DNA from: Streptomyces ruber | GTDB lineage: Bacteria > Actinomycetota > Actinomycetes > Streptomycetales > Streptomycetaceae | Direction of reading: 5' to 3' | Length of the DNA: 53,040 nucleotides | Assembly: GCF_014648075.1 (NCBI RefSeq) | Contig: NZ_BMQK01000028.1 | Coordinates: 1 to 53,040, forward strand | Shown here: positions 23,819-34,305 of the stretch, piece after piece | Numbering within the stretch: position 1 is the first letter of the stretch | Layout: each line of letters begins with the position of its first letter | Notes under the pieces: generated by a model | Databases searched by the model: none | Told to the model about the DNA's origin: nothing | Seen by the model: the letters and a program-made list of their open reading frames with translations, nothing else | Translations under genes and position numbers: made by a program

Positions 23819-26800
23819 ATGGAACCAGCGGCCGCAGGTGTCAGGCTGGCGTCGAGCGTGATGGGCCCGCTGCTGAAGAAGCTGTTCGTGGCGGACGGCC
23901 CGGGGGCGGGACTGGTCGACAAGCCGGTGCGACTGAGGAACCTGGTGTCCTTCCACGGCGAACGGCGCGCCGTCGGCGAACGGGAGGTGCGCCGGCTGAC
24001 CCGGCGCCTGGTCGAGGAGGCGGTGTCCTCCCCCGGTGAGCGTCCGTTCCCGGCCGAGGAACGGACGGCCGTCGCCGAGGCCCTGGCCCACCGCCTGCTC
24101 GCCCTGGGCGACCTGGAGATGGACGACGTCCAGGCCGTACGGCTGGGCCACAAGGACCTGGCCGGCCGGCTGCGCGCGGCGGACTCCCCGACCGGCCTCT
24201 CCTCGGACGCCGTCCTCTTCCTCGACTCGGCGACCGAAGGGGCCTGCCTGCAGATCCTGGAGTTCTTCACACGGCGGTCGACTTTCGTACCCCGCACTCT
24301 GGTCGAGCAGACCCGCGTCCAGGCCGAGCTGACGGCCAAGACCGACGAGTTGATCACCCGCACGCCACGCCGTGACGCCCACGACACGGCGTTCGAGCGG
24401 CGCTACCTCTCGTATGTCGCCGAGCACCACAACCACATCACCATCTACGGCATCGACCTGCGCGACTCCCCGGACCGCTGGCCCCTCGAGGTCGCCTACC
24501 TGAGCCTGGAGGCGACGACCACCGACGAGCCCGACGGTGAGCGGGACGCCGACCGCCGCACGCCCGTCACGCTCCAGCTGTCCGCCGAAGAGGCCATGCG
24601 CGGCCACGACCGGGTGCTGCTGCGCGGTGACGCGGGCTCCGGAAAGACCACGCTGGTCCAGTGGCTCGCGGTCACGACCGCGCGGGCCGGCGACCGCATC
24701 CCGTACGTCCTCCCCCTGCGCACCTTGATCCGCGCGGGCGCACTGCCCGCGCCGGCCGGCTTCCTGACCGCGGTCGGCTGCCCTCTCACACCGCCGGAGG
24801 GCTGGGCGGAACGCGTCCTGGCGGCGGGCCGGGGACTGGTCCTGGTGGACGGCCTGGACGAGATCCCGTCGGCCGACCGCCACCGCACCCGCGACTGGCT
24901 CCGCGCGTTGATCCAGGCGTTCCCGAGCAACAACTTCCTCCTGAGCTCCCGCCCGACGGCGGTACGCGCCGACTGGATGGCCCAGGAATCCTTCCGGGAG
25001 CTGTCCCTGGCCCCCATGCGCCGCCCGGACGTGGCGACCTTCGTCCGCCGCTGGCACACGGCCGCCCGCGCCCCGGAGTTCGAGGGGCCGCTCCTGGACT
25101 CCCTGCGCACCAAACGCGACCTGGCCCGCCTCGCCACCAACCCCCTGATGTGCGGACTGATCTGTGCCCTGCACCGGGAACGGCGCGGCTATCTCCCCAC
25201 GGGCCGCAAGGAGTTGTACGACGCCGCCCTCGCGATGCTGCTCGCCCGCCGGGACCGGGAACGGGGCCTGGGGCCGGTGGACGAGGTGGAGCTGAGCGAG
25301 GAGGCGCAGCTGGAGCTGTTGCAGCGCCTCGCCTACGCCCTGGTGCTGAGCGGCCGCACGGTGATGGACGTGGAGACGGCCGAGGGCATCGTGGAGCGCT
25401 GTCTGCCGTCGCTCACACTGCCGGGCGGCCGGTGCGACGCGGCGACCGTGCTGCGCACCCTGCTTCTGCGCAGCGGCCTGGTCCGCCGGCCGGCCGACGG
25501 TGTCCTGGACTTCGTCCACCGCACGTTCCAGGACTATCTGGCCGCGCGGTACGCGGTGGAGGAGGGGCATCTGGACGTCCTCGCGAGCCACGCGGGTGAC
25601 ACCCAGTGGGAGGACGTGATCCGCATGGCGATGGCCCACGCCAGACCACGCGAACGGGCCTGGCTCCTGCGGCAGCTGCTGGCCGGGGAGAAGCCGCGGC
25701 TGACCCTGCTGGCGCTGGCCTGTCTGGAACACGCGACGGCACTGGACCCGGAGGTGCGGGCGGAGGTGCAGGCACGGGCCGGGGCGCTGATCCCACCCCG
25801 TACGAAGGAGGACGCGAAGCTGCTGGCAGAGGCCGGTCCCCTGGTACTGGAGCTGCTGCCGGGGCCGGAGGGACTGAGCGACGAGGCGGCCCTGGGGGTC
25901 ACGGTGACGGCATCGGTGCTGGGGGCGGAGGAGCCGGCGGGGGCGCTGGGGATGCTGCGGCGGTTCCGGGAACATCGGGACCTGGACGTGCGGCGGCAAC
26001 TGGTCGGCACCTGGAGCCGGTTCGACAGTGCGGAGTACGCGGCGGAGGTCCTGGACCACCTCGACCGCACGGACCTCCACCTCAGCATCACGTCGGCCGG
26101 GGAACTGGCGGCACTGGCCGGCATGCGTCCCTGGTCCGAACTCTCCGTCGCGGGCCCGCACCGGCCGGAGGACATCCTTGCCGCGGTGCCCGCACCCGAG
26201 GCGGTGACATCGCTCAACCTGTCGGACAACCCTCGTCTCTCGGGTCTGGACGTGCTGTCGTCCTTCGGCTCGCTCCGCGAGCTGTGGGTCAACGACTGCC
26301 CGTCGGCCACCGGCTGGGAGCGCCTGGCCGAACTGCCGCTCACGCTGCTCGCCTGCGGCGGCGTCGCCGACCTGACGGGAGTGCGGTACCTGCGGTCCCT
26401 GACCAGGATCTCCCTGATCCAGCGGCTGCCGGGCGCCGATCTGCGGGAGACCCTGCCGCCGGAGGCGCCCCTGGAGTTCCTCTTCCTGGGTGCGCGCAGC
26501 ACGGACAGCACGGGGCTGCGCGGGCTCCAGCACTGGACCACGCTGCGGACGCTCAGCCTGGGACCACTGACCACGGAACTTACGGTCGGCGACTGGCGGG
26601 CGGTCACCGAACTGCCGGAGCTGAGCCACCTGTACCTGAACGCGAGGATCATCCGGGACTTCCCGCAGTGCATCGAGCTGATGCCCGAGCTACCAGGTGT
26701 GGAGGAGCTGCACATCCCGTCGATGCACGGCGCCGAGGACCTCGCCCCGTTGGTCCCCCGCCTTCCGGGACTGCGCTCGCTGGTCCTGGTCAACCGGCCG

Positions 26801-26872
26801 GGGCACACCTTCCCGGTCTCCCGCTTCACCGGACTCTTCCCCGGAGTGGAGACGATCCTGCAACCGCGATGA
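23819..26872 (+). CDS. NACHT-domain ATPase with C-terminal leucine-rich repeats (bacterial NLR-like)
   Basis: A 1017-aa STAND NTPase. The N-terminal ~250 residues are helical and resemble the NACHT N-terminal helical (NNH) domains common in actinobacteria. The NACHT core has Walker A GDAGSGKTT (270-278) and Walker B VLVDGLDEI (about 341-349), with the doubled acidic and sensor segments typical of NACHT. A helical region follows, then about 250 residues of degenerate LRRs (SLNLSDNPRLSGLDVLSS, LRELWVNDCP, LRTLSLGPL, LRSLVLVNR). Bacterial NACHT proteins with this plan sense phage products and cause abortive infection. The ATG follows GGGGGGAGCGAC. It has no obvious partner gene, so it could act alone. 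The defence role is inference from the family. Confidence 0.85.
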   Translation: MEPAAAGVRLASSVMGPLLKKLFVADGPGAGLVDKPVRLRNLVSFHGERRAVGEREVRRLTRRLVEEAVSSPGERPFPAEERTAVAEALAHRLLALGDLEMDDVQAVRLGHKDLAGRLRAADSPTGLSSDAVLFLDSATEGACLQILEFFTRRSTFVPRTLVEQTRVQAELTAKTDELITRTPRRDAHDTAFERRYLSYVAEHHNHITIYGIDLRDSPDRWPLEVAYLSLEATTTDEPDGERDADRRTPVTLQLSAEEAMRGHDRVLLRGDAGSGKTTLVQWLAVTTARAGDRIPYVLPLRTLIRAGALPAPAGFLTAVGCPLTPPEGWAERVLAAGRGLVLVDGLDEIPSADRHRTRDWLRALIQAFPSNNFLLSSRPTAVRADWMAQESFRELSLAPMRRPDVATFVRRWHTAARAPEFEGPLLDSLRTKRDLARLATNPLMCGLICALHRERRGYLPTGRKELYDAALAMLLARRDRERGLGPVDEVELSEEAQLELLQRLAYALVLSGRTVMDVETAEGIVERCLPSLTLPGGRCDAATVLRTLLLRSGLVRRPADGVLDFVHRTFQDYLAARYAVEEGHLDVLASHAGDTQWEDVIRMAMAHARPRERAWLLRQLLAGEKPRLTLLALACLEHATALDPEVRAEVQARAGALIPPRTKEDAKLLAEAGPLVLELLPGPEGLSDEAALGVTVTASVLGAEEPAGALGMLRRFREHRDLDVRRQLVGTWSRFDSAEYAAEVLDHLDRTDLHLSITSAGELAALAGMRPWSELSVAGPHRPEDILAAVPAPEAVTSLNLSDNPRLSGLDVLSSFGSLRELWVNDCPSATGWERLAELPLTLLACGGVADLTGVRYLRSLTRISLIQRLPGADLRETLPPEAPLEFLFLGARSTDSTGLRGLQHWTTLRTLSLGPLTTELTVGDWRAVTELPELSHLYLNARIIRDFPQCIELMPELPGVEELHIPSMHGAEDLAPLVPRLPGLRSLVLVNRPGHTFPVSRFTGLFPGVETILQPR

Positions 26873-26992
26873 CGGCCGAGCGAACCCGCGATGTCGGCCG
26901 CGAGGACCCGCGATGACGGCCGCGAGGACCGCGATGACGGCCGCGAGGACCGCGATGACGGCCGGGGGGACCGCGATGACGGCCGAAGGGGC
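26866..26992. repeat. 21-22-bp tandem repeat across the NACHT stop codon
   Basis: Six copies of a GCGATGACGGCCGCGAGGACC-type unit run from inside the last codons of the NACHT gene to the base of the terminator hairpin. Units 3-6 are 21 bp; the first two are 22 bp and more diverged. Confidence 0.88.
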
Positions 26993-27020
26993 CGGTGCTC
27001 CGAGAAGCACCGGCCCCTTC
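26985..27020. terminator. bidirectional terminator between NACHT gene and clpC
   Basis: 15-bp perfect stem GAAGGGGCCGGTGCT (26985-26999) / AGCACCGGCCCCTTC (27006-27020) with a 6-nt loop between convergent genes, 18 nt from the clpC stop. Confidence 0.85.
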
Positions 27021-27038
27021 GAGGCATCACCCCGAGGC

Positions 27039-29561
<2,523 letters not shown>

Positions 29562-29762
29562 CGTTAATCGCTCCTCAGAGCGGTCAGGCAGTGAGGGGAC
29601 GCTCCCCTCGCTGTCCTTCCGCAGCTTAGTCCCGCAAGCGGGGACCGCTCATTCCAACTGCCGACACCGTCCTTGGCCTCCTGACCCCGAACGCCGACAT
29701 CTGCTCCAACCCGATGGTGCGAGACGATGTTCCCGCAGGCCAGGCACTTACCCTCGCCACCA

Positions 29763-29779
29763 GTACGCCGATGGCGAAC
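29763..29779 (-). promoter_or_regulatory. ClgR-type operator upstream of clpC
   Basis: Minus-strand GTTCGC-CATCG-GCGTAC is a dyad with one mismatch to the GTTCGC-N5-GCGAAC ClgR box known from Streptomyces clp and lon promoters. It lies 202 bp before the clpC ATG, upstream of the expected promoter, as an activator site should. Confidence 0.6.
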
Positions 29780-29991
29780 GTAGGACGGCCTCACCTGCGT
29801 GTCGCCCCCTCCCACTAGGGATGTCTTACCCGTACGTACTGACACTCCATGCAGCGCGCCCCGGTTCCCTCAGCTACGGGCGAACAACCTTGCGCCGGTA
29901 CCCTCCGCCGGACGCCCCCCTTTTCGCCACGCAGCGCGCACGCGGCCGTACGGGACGTAACCAGGGGGTGCGGGTCGCGGTTGTGCCGTGC

Positions 29992-30621
29992 ATGGCACCC
30001 GTCGCGCCCCTCCCCCGCCGTGCGTCCGGCCCCGGCGGCGGGCTGCGGCGGTGGTACGAGGACGAGCTCGGCTGGGCCACGGTGCCCGGATCGCCGGTGC
30101 GGCTGGTGACCGGAGTGCGCTTCGACGTGCTCGACGTGCCCGCGGAGGCCGGCGTGGCGGCGCTGCGGCTCCCGGCCGCGCGCTCTCCGGTGGCCCTGCA
30201 CGGAGGGCGGATGCGGTTCCTGGTCGCCGCGGGCAGCGCGGACGAGCTGCCCGGCCTGCTGGAGTGGCTGGAGTGGGGAGGTCTCGAACTGGACCTCGCC
30301 GCCGTCGGCACGGGCGGCCGCATGGAGGCTCCGCCGCCGTGGCGGGGCGGAGGCGGACGGGAGGCCGCACCGCCCGGCCACGCCGGTGTTCCGGGGCCGT
30401 TCCGGCCGTCGCCCGCGGGCCGGGCCGGTCCGCGGGAGGCCGCCGTGTGGCTGCGGCCCCCCGAGCCGGGGGGCGAGGTGGAGGTGTCGCTGCCGGCCCT
30501 GTCGGCGCCGACGGGCGGCAGGGGCGCTCCCGACCTCGTACGACTGGTGGACACGGTGGCGGGCGAGTGCCACCGGGTCCGGCTGCTGCGGGCGTGCGCT
30601 CAGCCGTTGGCCTTCTCGTAG
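29992..30621 (+). CDS. SCO3374-family conserved hypothetical protein
   Basis: A 209-aa protein if started at ATG 29992; in-frame GTGs at 29968 and 29983 are alternatives, and no strong Shine-Dalgarno sequence decides between them. It matches what I remember of the Streptomyces protein that neighbours lsr2 (RRWYEDELGWATVPG, VRLVTGVRFDVLDVPAEAG, ELPGLLEWLEWGGLELDL), a stretch reminiscent of the N-terminal part of bifunctional primase/polymerase domains. A Gly/Pro/Arg-rich insert is followed by a C-terminal LVRLVDTVAGECHRVRLLRA helix. Its last 22 nt overlap the 3' end of lsr2 on the opposite strand. The gap 29562-29991 otherwise holds the clpC promoter. Molecular function is unknown. Confidence 0.75.
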   Translation: MAPVAPLPRRASGPGGGLRRWYEDELGWATVPGSPVRLVTGVRFDVLDVPAEAGVAALRLPAARSPVALHGGRMRFLVAAGSADELPGLLEWLEWGGLELDLAAVGTGGRMEAPPPWRGGGGREAAPPGHAGVPGPFRPSPAGRAGPREAAVWLRPPEPGGEVEVSLPALSAPTGGRGAPDLVRLVDTVAGECHRVRLLRACAQPLAFS

Positions 30622-30935
30622 GCCTCGCGGATGGACGCGGGCACGCGGCCGCGGTCGTTGACCTCGTAGCCGTTCTCCTTCGCCCAGGCGCGGATCTGCG
30701 CCGTGTCCTGGTTGCCGCCGGAGGCCGCGCGCGCCTTTCCGCGCCCGCCCGAAGCACGGCCACCGGTACGGCGACCGCCCTTCACATAGGGGTCGAGAAG
30801 GCCGCGGAGCTTGTCCGCGTTGGCGGTCGTGAGGTCGATCTCGTACGTCTTGCCGTCCAGCGCGAACGTCACGGTCTCGTCCGCCTCGCCACCGTCGAGG
30901 TCGTCGACAAGAAGGACCTGAACCTTCTGTGCCAC
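30600..30935 (-). CDS. lsr2: Lsr2, nucleoid-associated H-NS-like silencer
   Basis: A 111-aa protein that binds AT-rich DNA and silences specialised-metabolism and foreign genes. The N-terminal dimerisation domain (VQVLLVDDLDGGEADETVTFALDGKTYEIDL) is followed by a Gly/Arg linker and a C-terminal DNA-binding domain with the AT-hook-like RGR (NDRGRVPASIREAY). The GTG at 30935 follows AAAGGA; the in-frame ATG at 30950 lies in that ribosome site and is rejected. The upstream region (about 31000-31075) is AT-rich for this genome and contains a TATAAC hexamer and a small AGCAAA/TTTGCT dyad. Such sequence could allow autoregulation. Confidence 0.95.
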   Translation of the reverse strand: MAQKVQVLLVDDLDGGEADETVTFALDGKTYEIDLTTANADKLRGLLDPYVKGGRRTGGRASGGRGKARAASGGNQDTAQIRAWAKENGYEVNDRGRVPASIREAYEKANG

Positions 30936-31193
30936 CGGATTTCCTTTCATCGATAACGTGAGGGCCGAGGGTCTGCGGCCGGAGCCGCTGTTTCACGTCC
31001 CCTGTTATATGCAGTACAGCAGTACGTCGGAAAGCAAACCGCTTTTGCTGGAAAAACACAAACCCCCGGGAGAGACCGCACACCGAGGAAGACCGGAAAC
31101 GTGCGCGTTTCGGACATAGGGAACCTGGGCAGCGCGGACTCACCTGAATACTCCGCACCGATCCGCCCCGATGGCGGCGGCGATCCCCGGCGA

Positions 31194-31727
31194 TCACAGA
31201 TGCAGAAGCATCCGGCTGTTGCCCAAGGTGTTCGGTTTCACTCGTTCGAGACCGAGGAACTCGGCCACGCCCTCGTCATAGGAACGCAGCAGCTCCGCGT
31301 AGACATCGGTGTCGACCGGTGTCTCGCCGATCTCCACGAAGCCGTGCTTGGCGAAGAAGTCCACTTCGAAGGTCAGACAGAAAACGCGGCGAACACCCAG
31401 CCAACGGGCGGTGTGCAGCAACTTCTCCAGCAACTGGTGGCCCACCCCCAGGCCCCTGGCCTCGGGATCCACCGCGAGGGTACGGACTTCCGCGAGGTCT
31501 TCCCACATCACGTGCAGGGCTCCGCAGCCCACCACCTGCGCGTTGTCGTCGCGTTCGGCGACCCAGAACTCCTGGATGTCCTCGTAAAGCGTCACGGTCG
31601 CTTTGTCGAGCAGGATGCGTCGGCGGACGTAGCCGTCAAGCAGACGCCGCACGTCCGCGACATCGCTGGTCCTGGCCCGCCTGACCGTGACGGCTTTTGC
31701 GGTGACTTCGGGACTCGTCGCTGGCAT
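31194..31727 (-). CDS. GNAT acetyltransferase, amino-acid N-acetyltransferase-like
   Basis: A 177-aa GNAT protein with the acetyl-CoA site LAVDPEARGLGVGHQLLEKL, an N-terminal RRARTSDVADVRRLLDGYV strand-helix, and FEVDFFAKHGFVEIGE near the end. The pattern resembles the stand-alone ArgA-like N-acetylglutamate synthases of actinobacteria (first step of arginine synthesis), but substrate prediction from motifs alone is uncertain. ATG 31727 is 7 nt after TAGCGT (31740-31735), which overlaps the stop codon of the upstream BlaI-type gene. It therefore probably has its own leaderless promoter inside that gene's end. Confidence 0.82.
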   Translation of the reverse strand: MPATSPEVTAKAVTVRRARTSDVADVRRLLDGYVRRRILLDKATVTLYEDIQEFWVAERDDNAQVVGCGALHVMWEDLAEVRTLAVDPEARGLGVGHQLLEKLLHTARWLGVRRVFCLTFEVDFFAKHGFVEIGETPVDTDVYAELLRSYDEGVAEFLGLERVKPNTLGNSRMLLHL

Positions 31728-31737
31728 GAACCGGACG

Positions 31738-32211
31738 CTATCGCCCGGCTCCGTCCTGCGGGGAGGCGGGGTTCTCATCGCGGGCGCCGGCGGGCGCCGA
31801 TGATTCGTCAGGTGATTCGACGGCGGTTTCAGCAGCGGTTTCGGCGGCACCGGGGCCCTGCACGATACGGACGGCATCACTCAGCGCCTGTCGCTGTTCC
31901 TCGCTCATCATGCCGAAGAAGGCGACGAGCGCGGCCGCGGGGTTGTCACTCTGCGACCAGGCGTCGTTCATGAGAGCGGCCGCGTAGGCGGGGCGGGTGG
32001 AGACCGCCTCATATCGATAGGCCCGGCCTTCCGCCTCGCGGCGCACCCAGCCCTTCTGATGGAGATTGTCCAGAACGGTCATCACGGTGGTGTATGCGAT
32101 GGACCGTTCCCGGCGAAGGTCTTCCAGGACTTCTCGAACGGTCACCGGGCGGTTCCACTTCCACACCCGCGTCATGACCGCGTCTTCGAGTTCTCCCAAT
32201 GGGCGAGGCAC
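31738..32211 (-). CDS. BlaI/MecI-family transcriptional repressor
   Basis: A 157-aa winged-helix repressor: MPRPLGELEDAVMTRVWKWNRPVTVREVLEDL, the recognition region IAYTTVMTVLDNLHQKGWVRRE, and the YEAVSTRPAYAAALMNDAW dimerisation arm. A Glu/Ala/Ser-rich tail of about 35 residues is extra. No BlaR-type sensor protease or beta-lactamase is adjacent, so its target is unknown; many Streptomyces BlaI proteins act alone or with distant partners. The GTG start at 32211 lies 8 nt after TAAGGT (32225-32220), suggesting a leaderless mRNA. Confidence 0.9.
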   Translation of the reverse strand: MPRPLGELEDAVMTRVWKWNRPVTVREVLEDLRRERSIAYTTVMTVLDNLHQKGWVRREAEGRAYRYEAVSTRPAYAAALMNDAWSQSDNPAAALVAFFGMMSEEQRQALSDAVRIVQGPGAAETAAETAVESPDESSAPAGARDENPASPQDGAGR

Positions 32212-32314
32212 AACTCAACACCTTAGCGGGAGAGAAGGAGCAAGCGGAACAAAAAGGGCGTACGACTCGAAAAGCAGATGAGTCGTACGCCTGTGAGGGT
32301 GCAGGGCTTATCGG

Positions 32315-32497
32315 TCAGCCCTTGGCTTCGCCGCCGGGAGTCCGCGAGCCGTTCTCCGCGCGCGCGAGAGCGGCGTCGACGATCGCGTCCTCCTTGGCCT
32401 TGTTGGCACCCCCCTGGGTCTTCACGATGACCCTGATGAGGCCCACGAAGAACACGGCCATCACGGCCGGCGGCAGGAGCGCGGAGACGTAGTCCAT
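32315..32497 (-). CDS. small single-pass membrane protein
   Basis: A 60-aa protein with one hydrophobic helix (about 5-25, ALLPPAVMAVFFVGLIRVIV) and a charged cytoplasmic tail (KTQGGANKAKEDAIVDAALARAENG). ATG 32497 is 6 nt after TACCCT (32509-32504), a textbook leaderless promoter, which argues it is real despite its size. It lies upstream of the BlaI-type gene on the same strand, 103 nt away. The function is unknown. Confidence 0.75.
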   Translation of the reverse strand: MDYVSALLPPAVMAVFFVGLIRVIVKTQGGANKAKEDAIVDAALARAENGSRTPGGEAKG

Positions 32498-32608
32498 GGA
32501 TCCAGGGTAGCCACGGGTGCCCGGCGGGCCCGTGCCGGGTGGCGCCGGGCGCGGCGGCCCGGACCGCCGCGCCCGCTTCCGCTCCCGCTCCCGCGTCCGG
32601 TGCGCATC

Positions 32609-33328
32609 TCAGCCCACGACCAGCTGCCGAGGCGGATCCGCCGGTGGGACCGGCTTGCGTCGGGGCGGGAACACCTCGCCCGGGGTCGGGACGGGGCGGC
32701 GCTCCGGGCCCGGGGCCGCGGGCTTGGGCGGGACGCCCGGCCCCCTGGCCGGGCGCGCGGGTCCGGCGGGTCCGGCGGGCTCGGCCGACTGCTCCGGGGG
32801 ACGCGCGCCGGGTGCGCCGGAGGCGGCACGCGCGTGCGTACGGGCGGACAGGCCGCCCGAGAGGGCCGTGAGCCGCGTTCGGGTCATCGGGACGGTCGGG
32901 GCGGTCGGGACGATCGGTGCGGGAGCGGTTCCGGTGGCGCGATCGGCGTGGGCGTGCTGCCGTGCGGGCGCGCAGCGCTCCAGGAGAGCGGCCGCGGCGG
33001 AGGCCCCCCGCAGGGCGCGCAGGGCCGCGAGATCGTCCGGGGCGGGGCGGTGGCCGGCGTCCAGTGCCTCCTCCAGGAGGGCCAGGTAGCCCGTGGCGGC
33101 GCCGGGGAGGGCGGCACGGTACCGGGCGAGGTCGGCCAGCAGGAAGGCCCTCAGCCGGGCGCTCTCGCGGGCCGTCTCCTCGACGGACTCGGCGAGCCGC
33201 AGGCAGGCGTGGACGTCCTCGGGCGAGGCGGAGCGGGCGTTGAGGGCGAGGGCGAGGGCACGGCGGAGCACACGCAGCTCCTCCGCACCGAACGCCATGG
33301 CGCCGCGGGATCCGTAGGGCGTGGGCAT
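32609..33328 (-). CDS. hypothetical protein, helical N-terminus and Pro-rich tail
   Basis: A 239-aa protein. The N-terminal ~125 residues are Ala/Leu/Arg-rich amphipathic helices (FGAEELRVLRRALALALNARSASPEDVHACLRLAESVEETARESARLRAFLLADLARYR) ending in ATGYLALLEEALDAGHRPAPDDLAALRAL. The remainder is Pro/Ala/Gly-rich and probably disordered. No known domain is recognised. The ATG at 33328 lies 7 nt after TACTGT (33341-33336), supporting this start over the longer frame from 33439. Confidence 0.65.
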   Translation of the reverse strand: MPTPYGSRGAMAFGAEELRVLRRALALALNARSASPEDVHACLRLAESVEETARESARLRAFLLADLARYRAALPGAATGYLALLEEALDAGHRPAPDDLAALRALRGASAAAALLERCAPARQHAHADRATGTAPAPIVPTAPTVPMTRTRLTALSGGLSARTHARAASGAPGARPPEQSAEPAGPAGPARPARGPGVPPKPAAPGPERRPVPTPGEVFPPRRKPVPPADPPRQLVVG

Positions 33329-33490
33329 GCGGGCGACAGTACGCGCTAATCGGACAAAAGCGGCGCGAAGCCCGCACGGCACGCGGCCACGCCACCCGGG
33401 CGGACGCCGGAGGTGCGACGCCGGGACCACCGGGGACACCGAGGGTGCTCCGTCCGCCGGGTGCCGTGCGCGGCAGGGGTCAGGCAGGGG

Positions 33491-34288
33491 TCACATGCGG
33501 GAGACGTTGCGCTCGTAGACCAGGCGGAGGCCGATCAGCGTGAGCCACGGTTCGTGTTCGTCGATGGCCGACGCCTCGCCCAGGACCATGGGGGCCAGGC
33601 CGCCCGTGGCGATGACCGTGACGTCGTCGGGGTCGTCCGCGAGCTCCCGGGCCATGCGGCCGACCACACCGTCCACCTGGCCCGCGAAGCCGTACACGAT
33701 GCCGGCCTGCATGGCCTCCACGGTGTTCTTGCCGATCACCGCGCGCGGGCGGGCCAGCTCGATCTTGCGGAGCTGCGCGCCGCGCACGCCGAGGGCCTCG
33801 ACCGAGATCTCGATGCCCGGCGCGATCACCCCGCCCGTGTACTCCCCGCGCGCGGACACCGCGTCGAATGTCGTCGCCGTACCGAAGTCCACGACGATCG
33901 CCGGGCCGCCGTACAGCTCGACGGCCGCGACCGCGTTGATGATCCGGTCGGCGCCGACCTCCTTGGGGTTGTCCATGAGGATGGGCACGCCCGTCTTGAT
34001 GCCGGGCTCGACCAGGACCGCGGGAACGTCGCCGTAGTAGCGGCGCGTCACCTCGCGCAGCTCGTGCAGGACGGACGGCACCGTCGAGCAGATCGCGATG
34101 CCGTCGATGCCGTCGCCGAGCTCCTCCCCGAGGAGCGGGTGCATCCCCATCAGGCCCTGGAGCAGGACCGCCAGCTCGTCGGCCGTGCGGCGCGCGTCCG
34201 TGGAGATGCGCCAGTGTTCGACGATGTCCTCGCCGTCGAAGAGGCCCAGCACGGTGTGGGTGTTGCCCACGTCGATCGTCAGCAGCAT
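33491..34288 (-). CDS. coaX: type III pantothenate kinase
   Basis: A 265-aa ASKHA-fold kinase that phosphorylates pantothenate in the first committed step of CoA synthesis. Motifs: phosphate-1 DVGNTHTVLGLF, STVPSVL, GADRIINAVAAVELYG, the adenosine/phosphate-2 loop VDFGTATTFD, and TGGVIAPGI. The gene is 17 nt downstream of nadC and ends a five-gene NAD/CoA precursor run. ATG 34288 has GGAG about 14 nt upstream. Confidence 0.95.
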   Translation of the reverse strand: MLLTIDVGNTHTVLGLFDGEDIVEHWRISTDARRTADELAVLLQGLMGMHPLLGEELGDGIDGIAICSTVPSVLHELREVTRRYYGDVPAVLVEPGIKTGVPILMDNPKEVGADRIINAVAAVELYGGPAIVVDFGTATTFDAVSARGEYTGGVIAPGIEISVEALGVRGAQLRKIELARPRAVIGKNTVEAMQAGIVYGFAGQVDGVVGRMARELADDPDDVTVIATGGLAPMVLGEASAIDEHEPWLTLIGLRLVYERNVSRM

Positions 34289-34305
34289 GGCCCGTACCCC
34301 GCTCC

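Noticed and set aside
26690..27010. Minus-strand frame reading AVIAVLA repeats
   Set aside because: It is the translation of the 21-bp DNA repeat and overlaps a terminator.
29564..29845. 93-aa minus-strand frame upstream of clpC with a CLACG motif
   Set aside because: Overlaps the clpC promoter and the ClgR-type site, lacks a ribosome site, and no conserved domain is recognisable.
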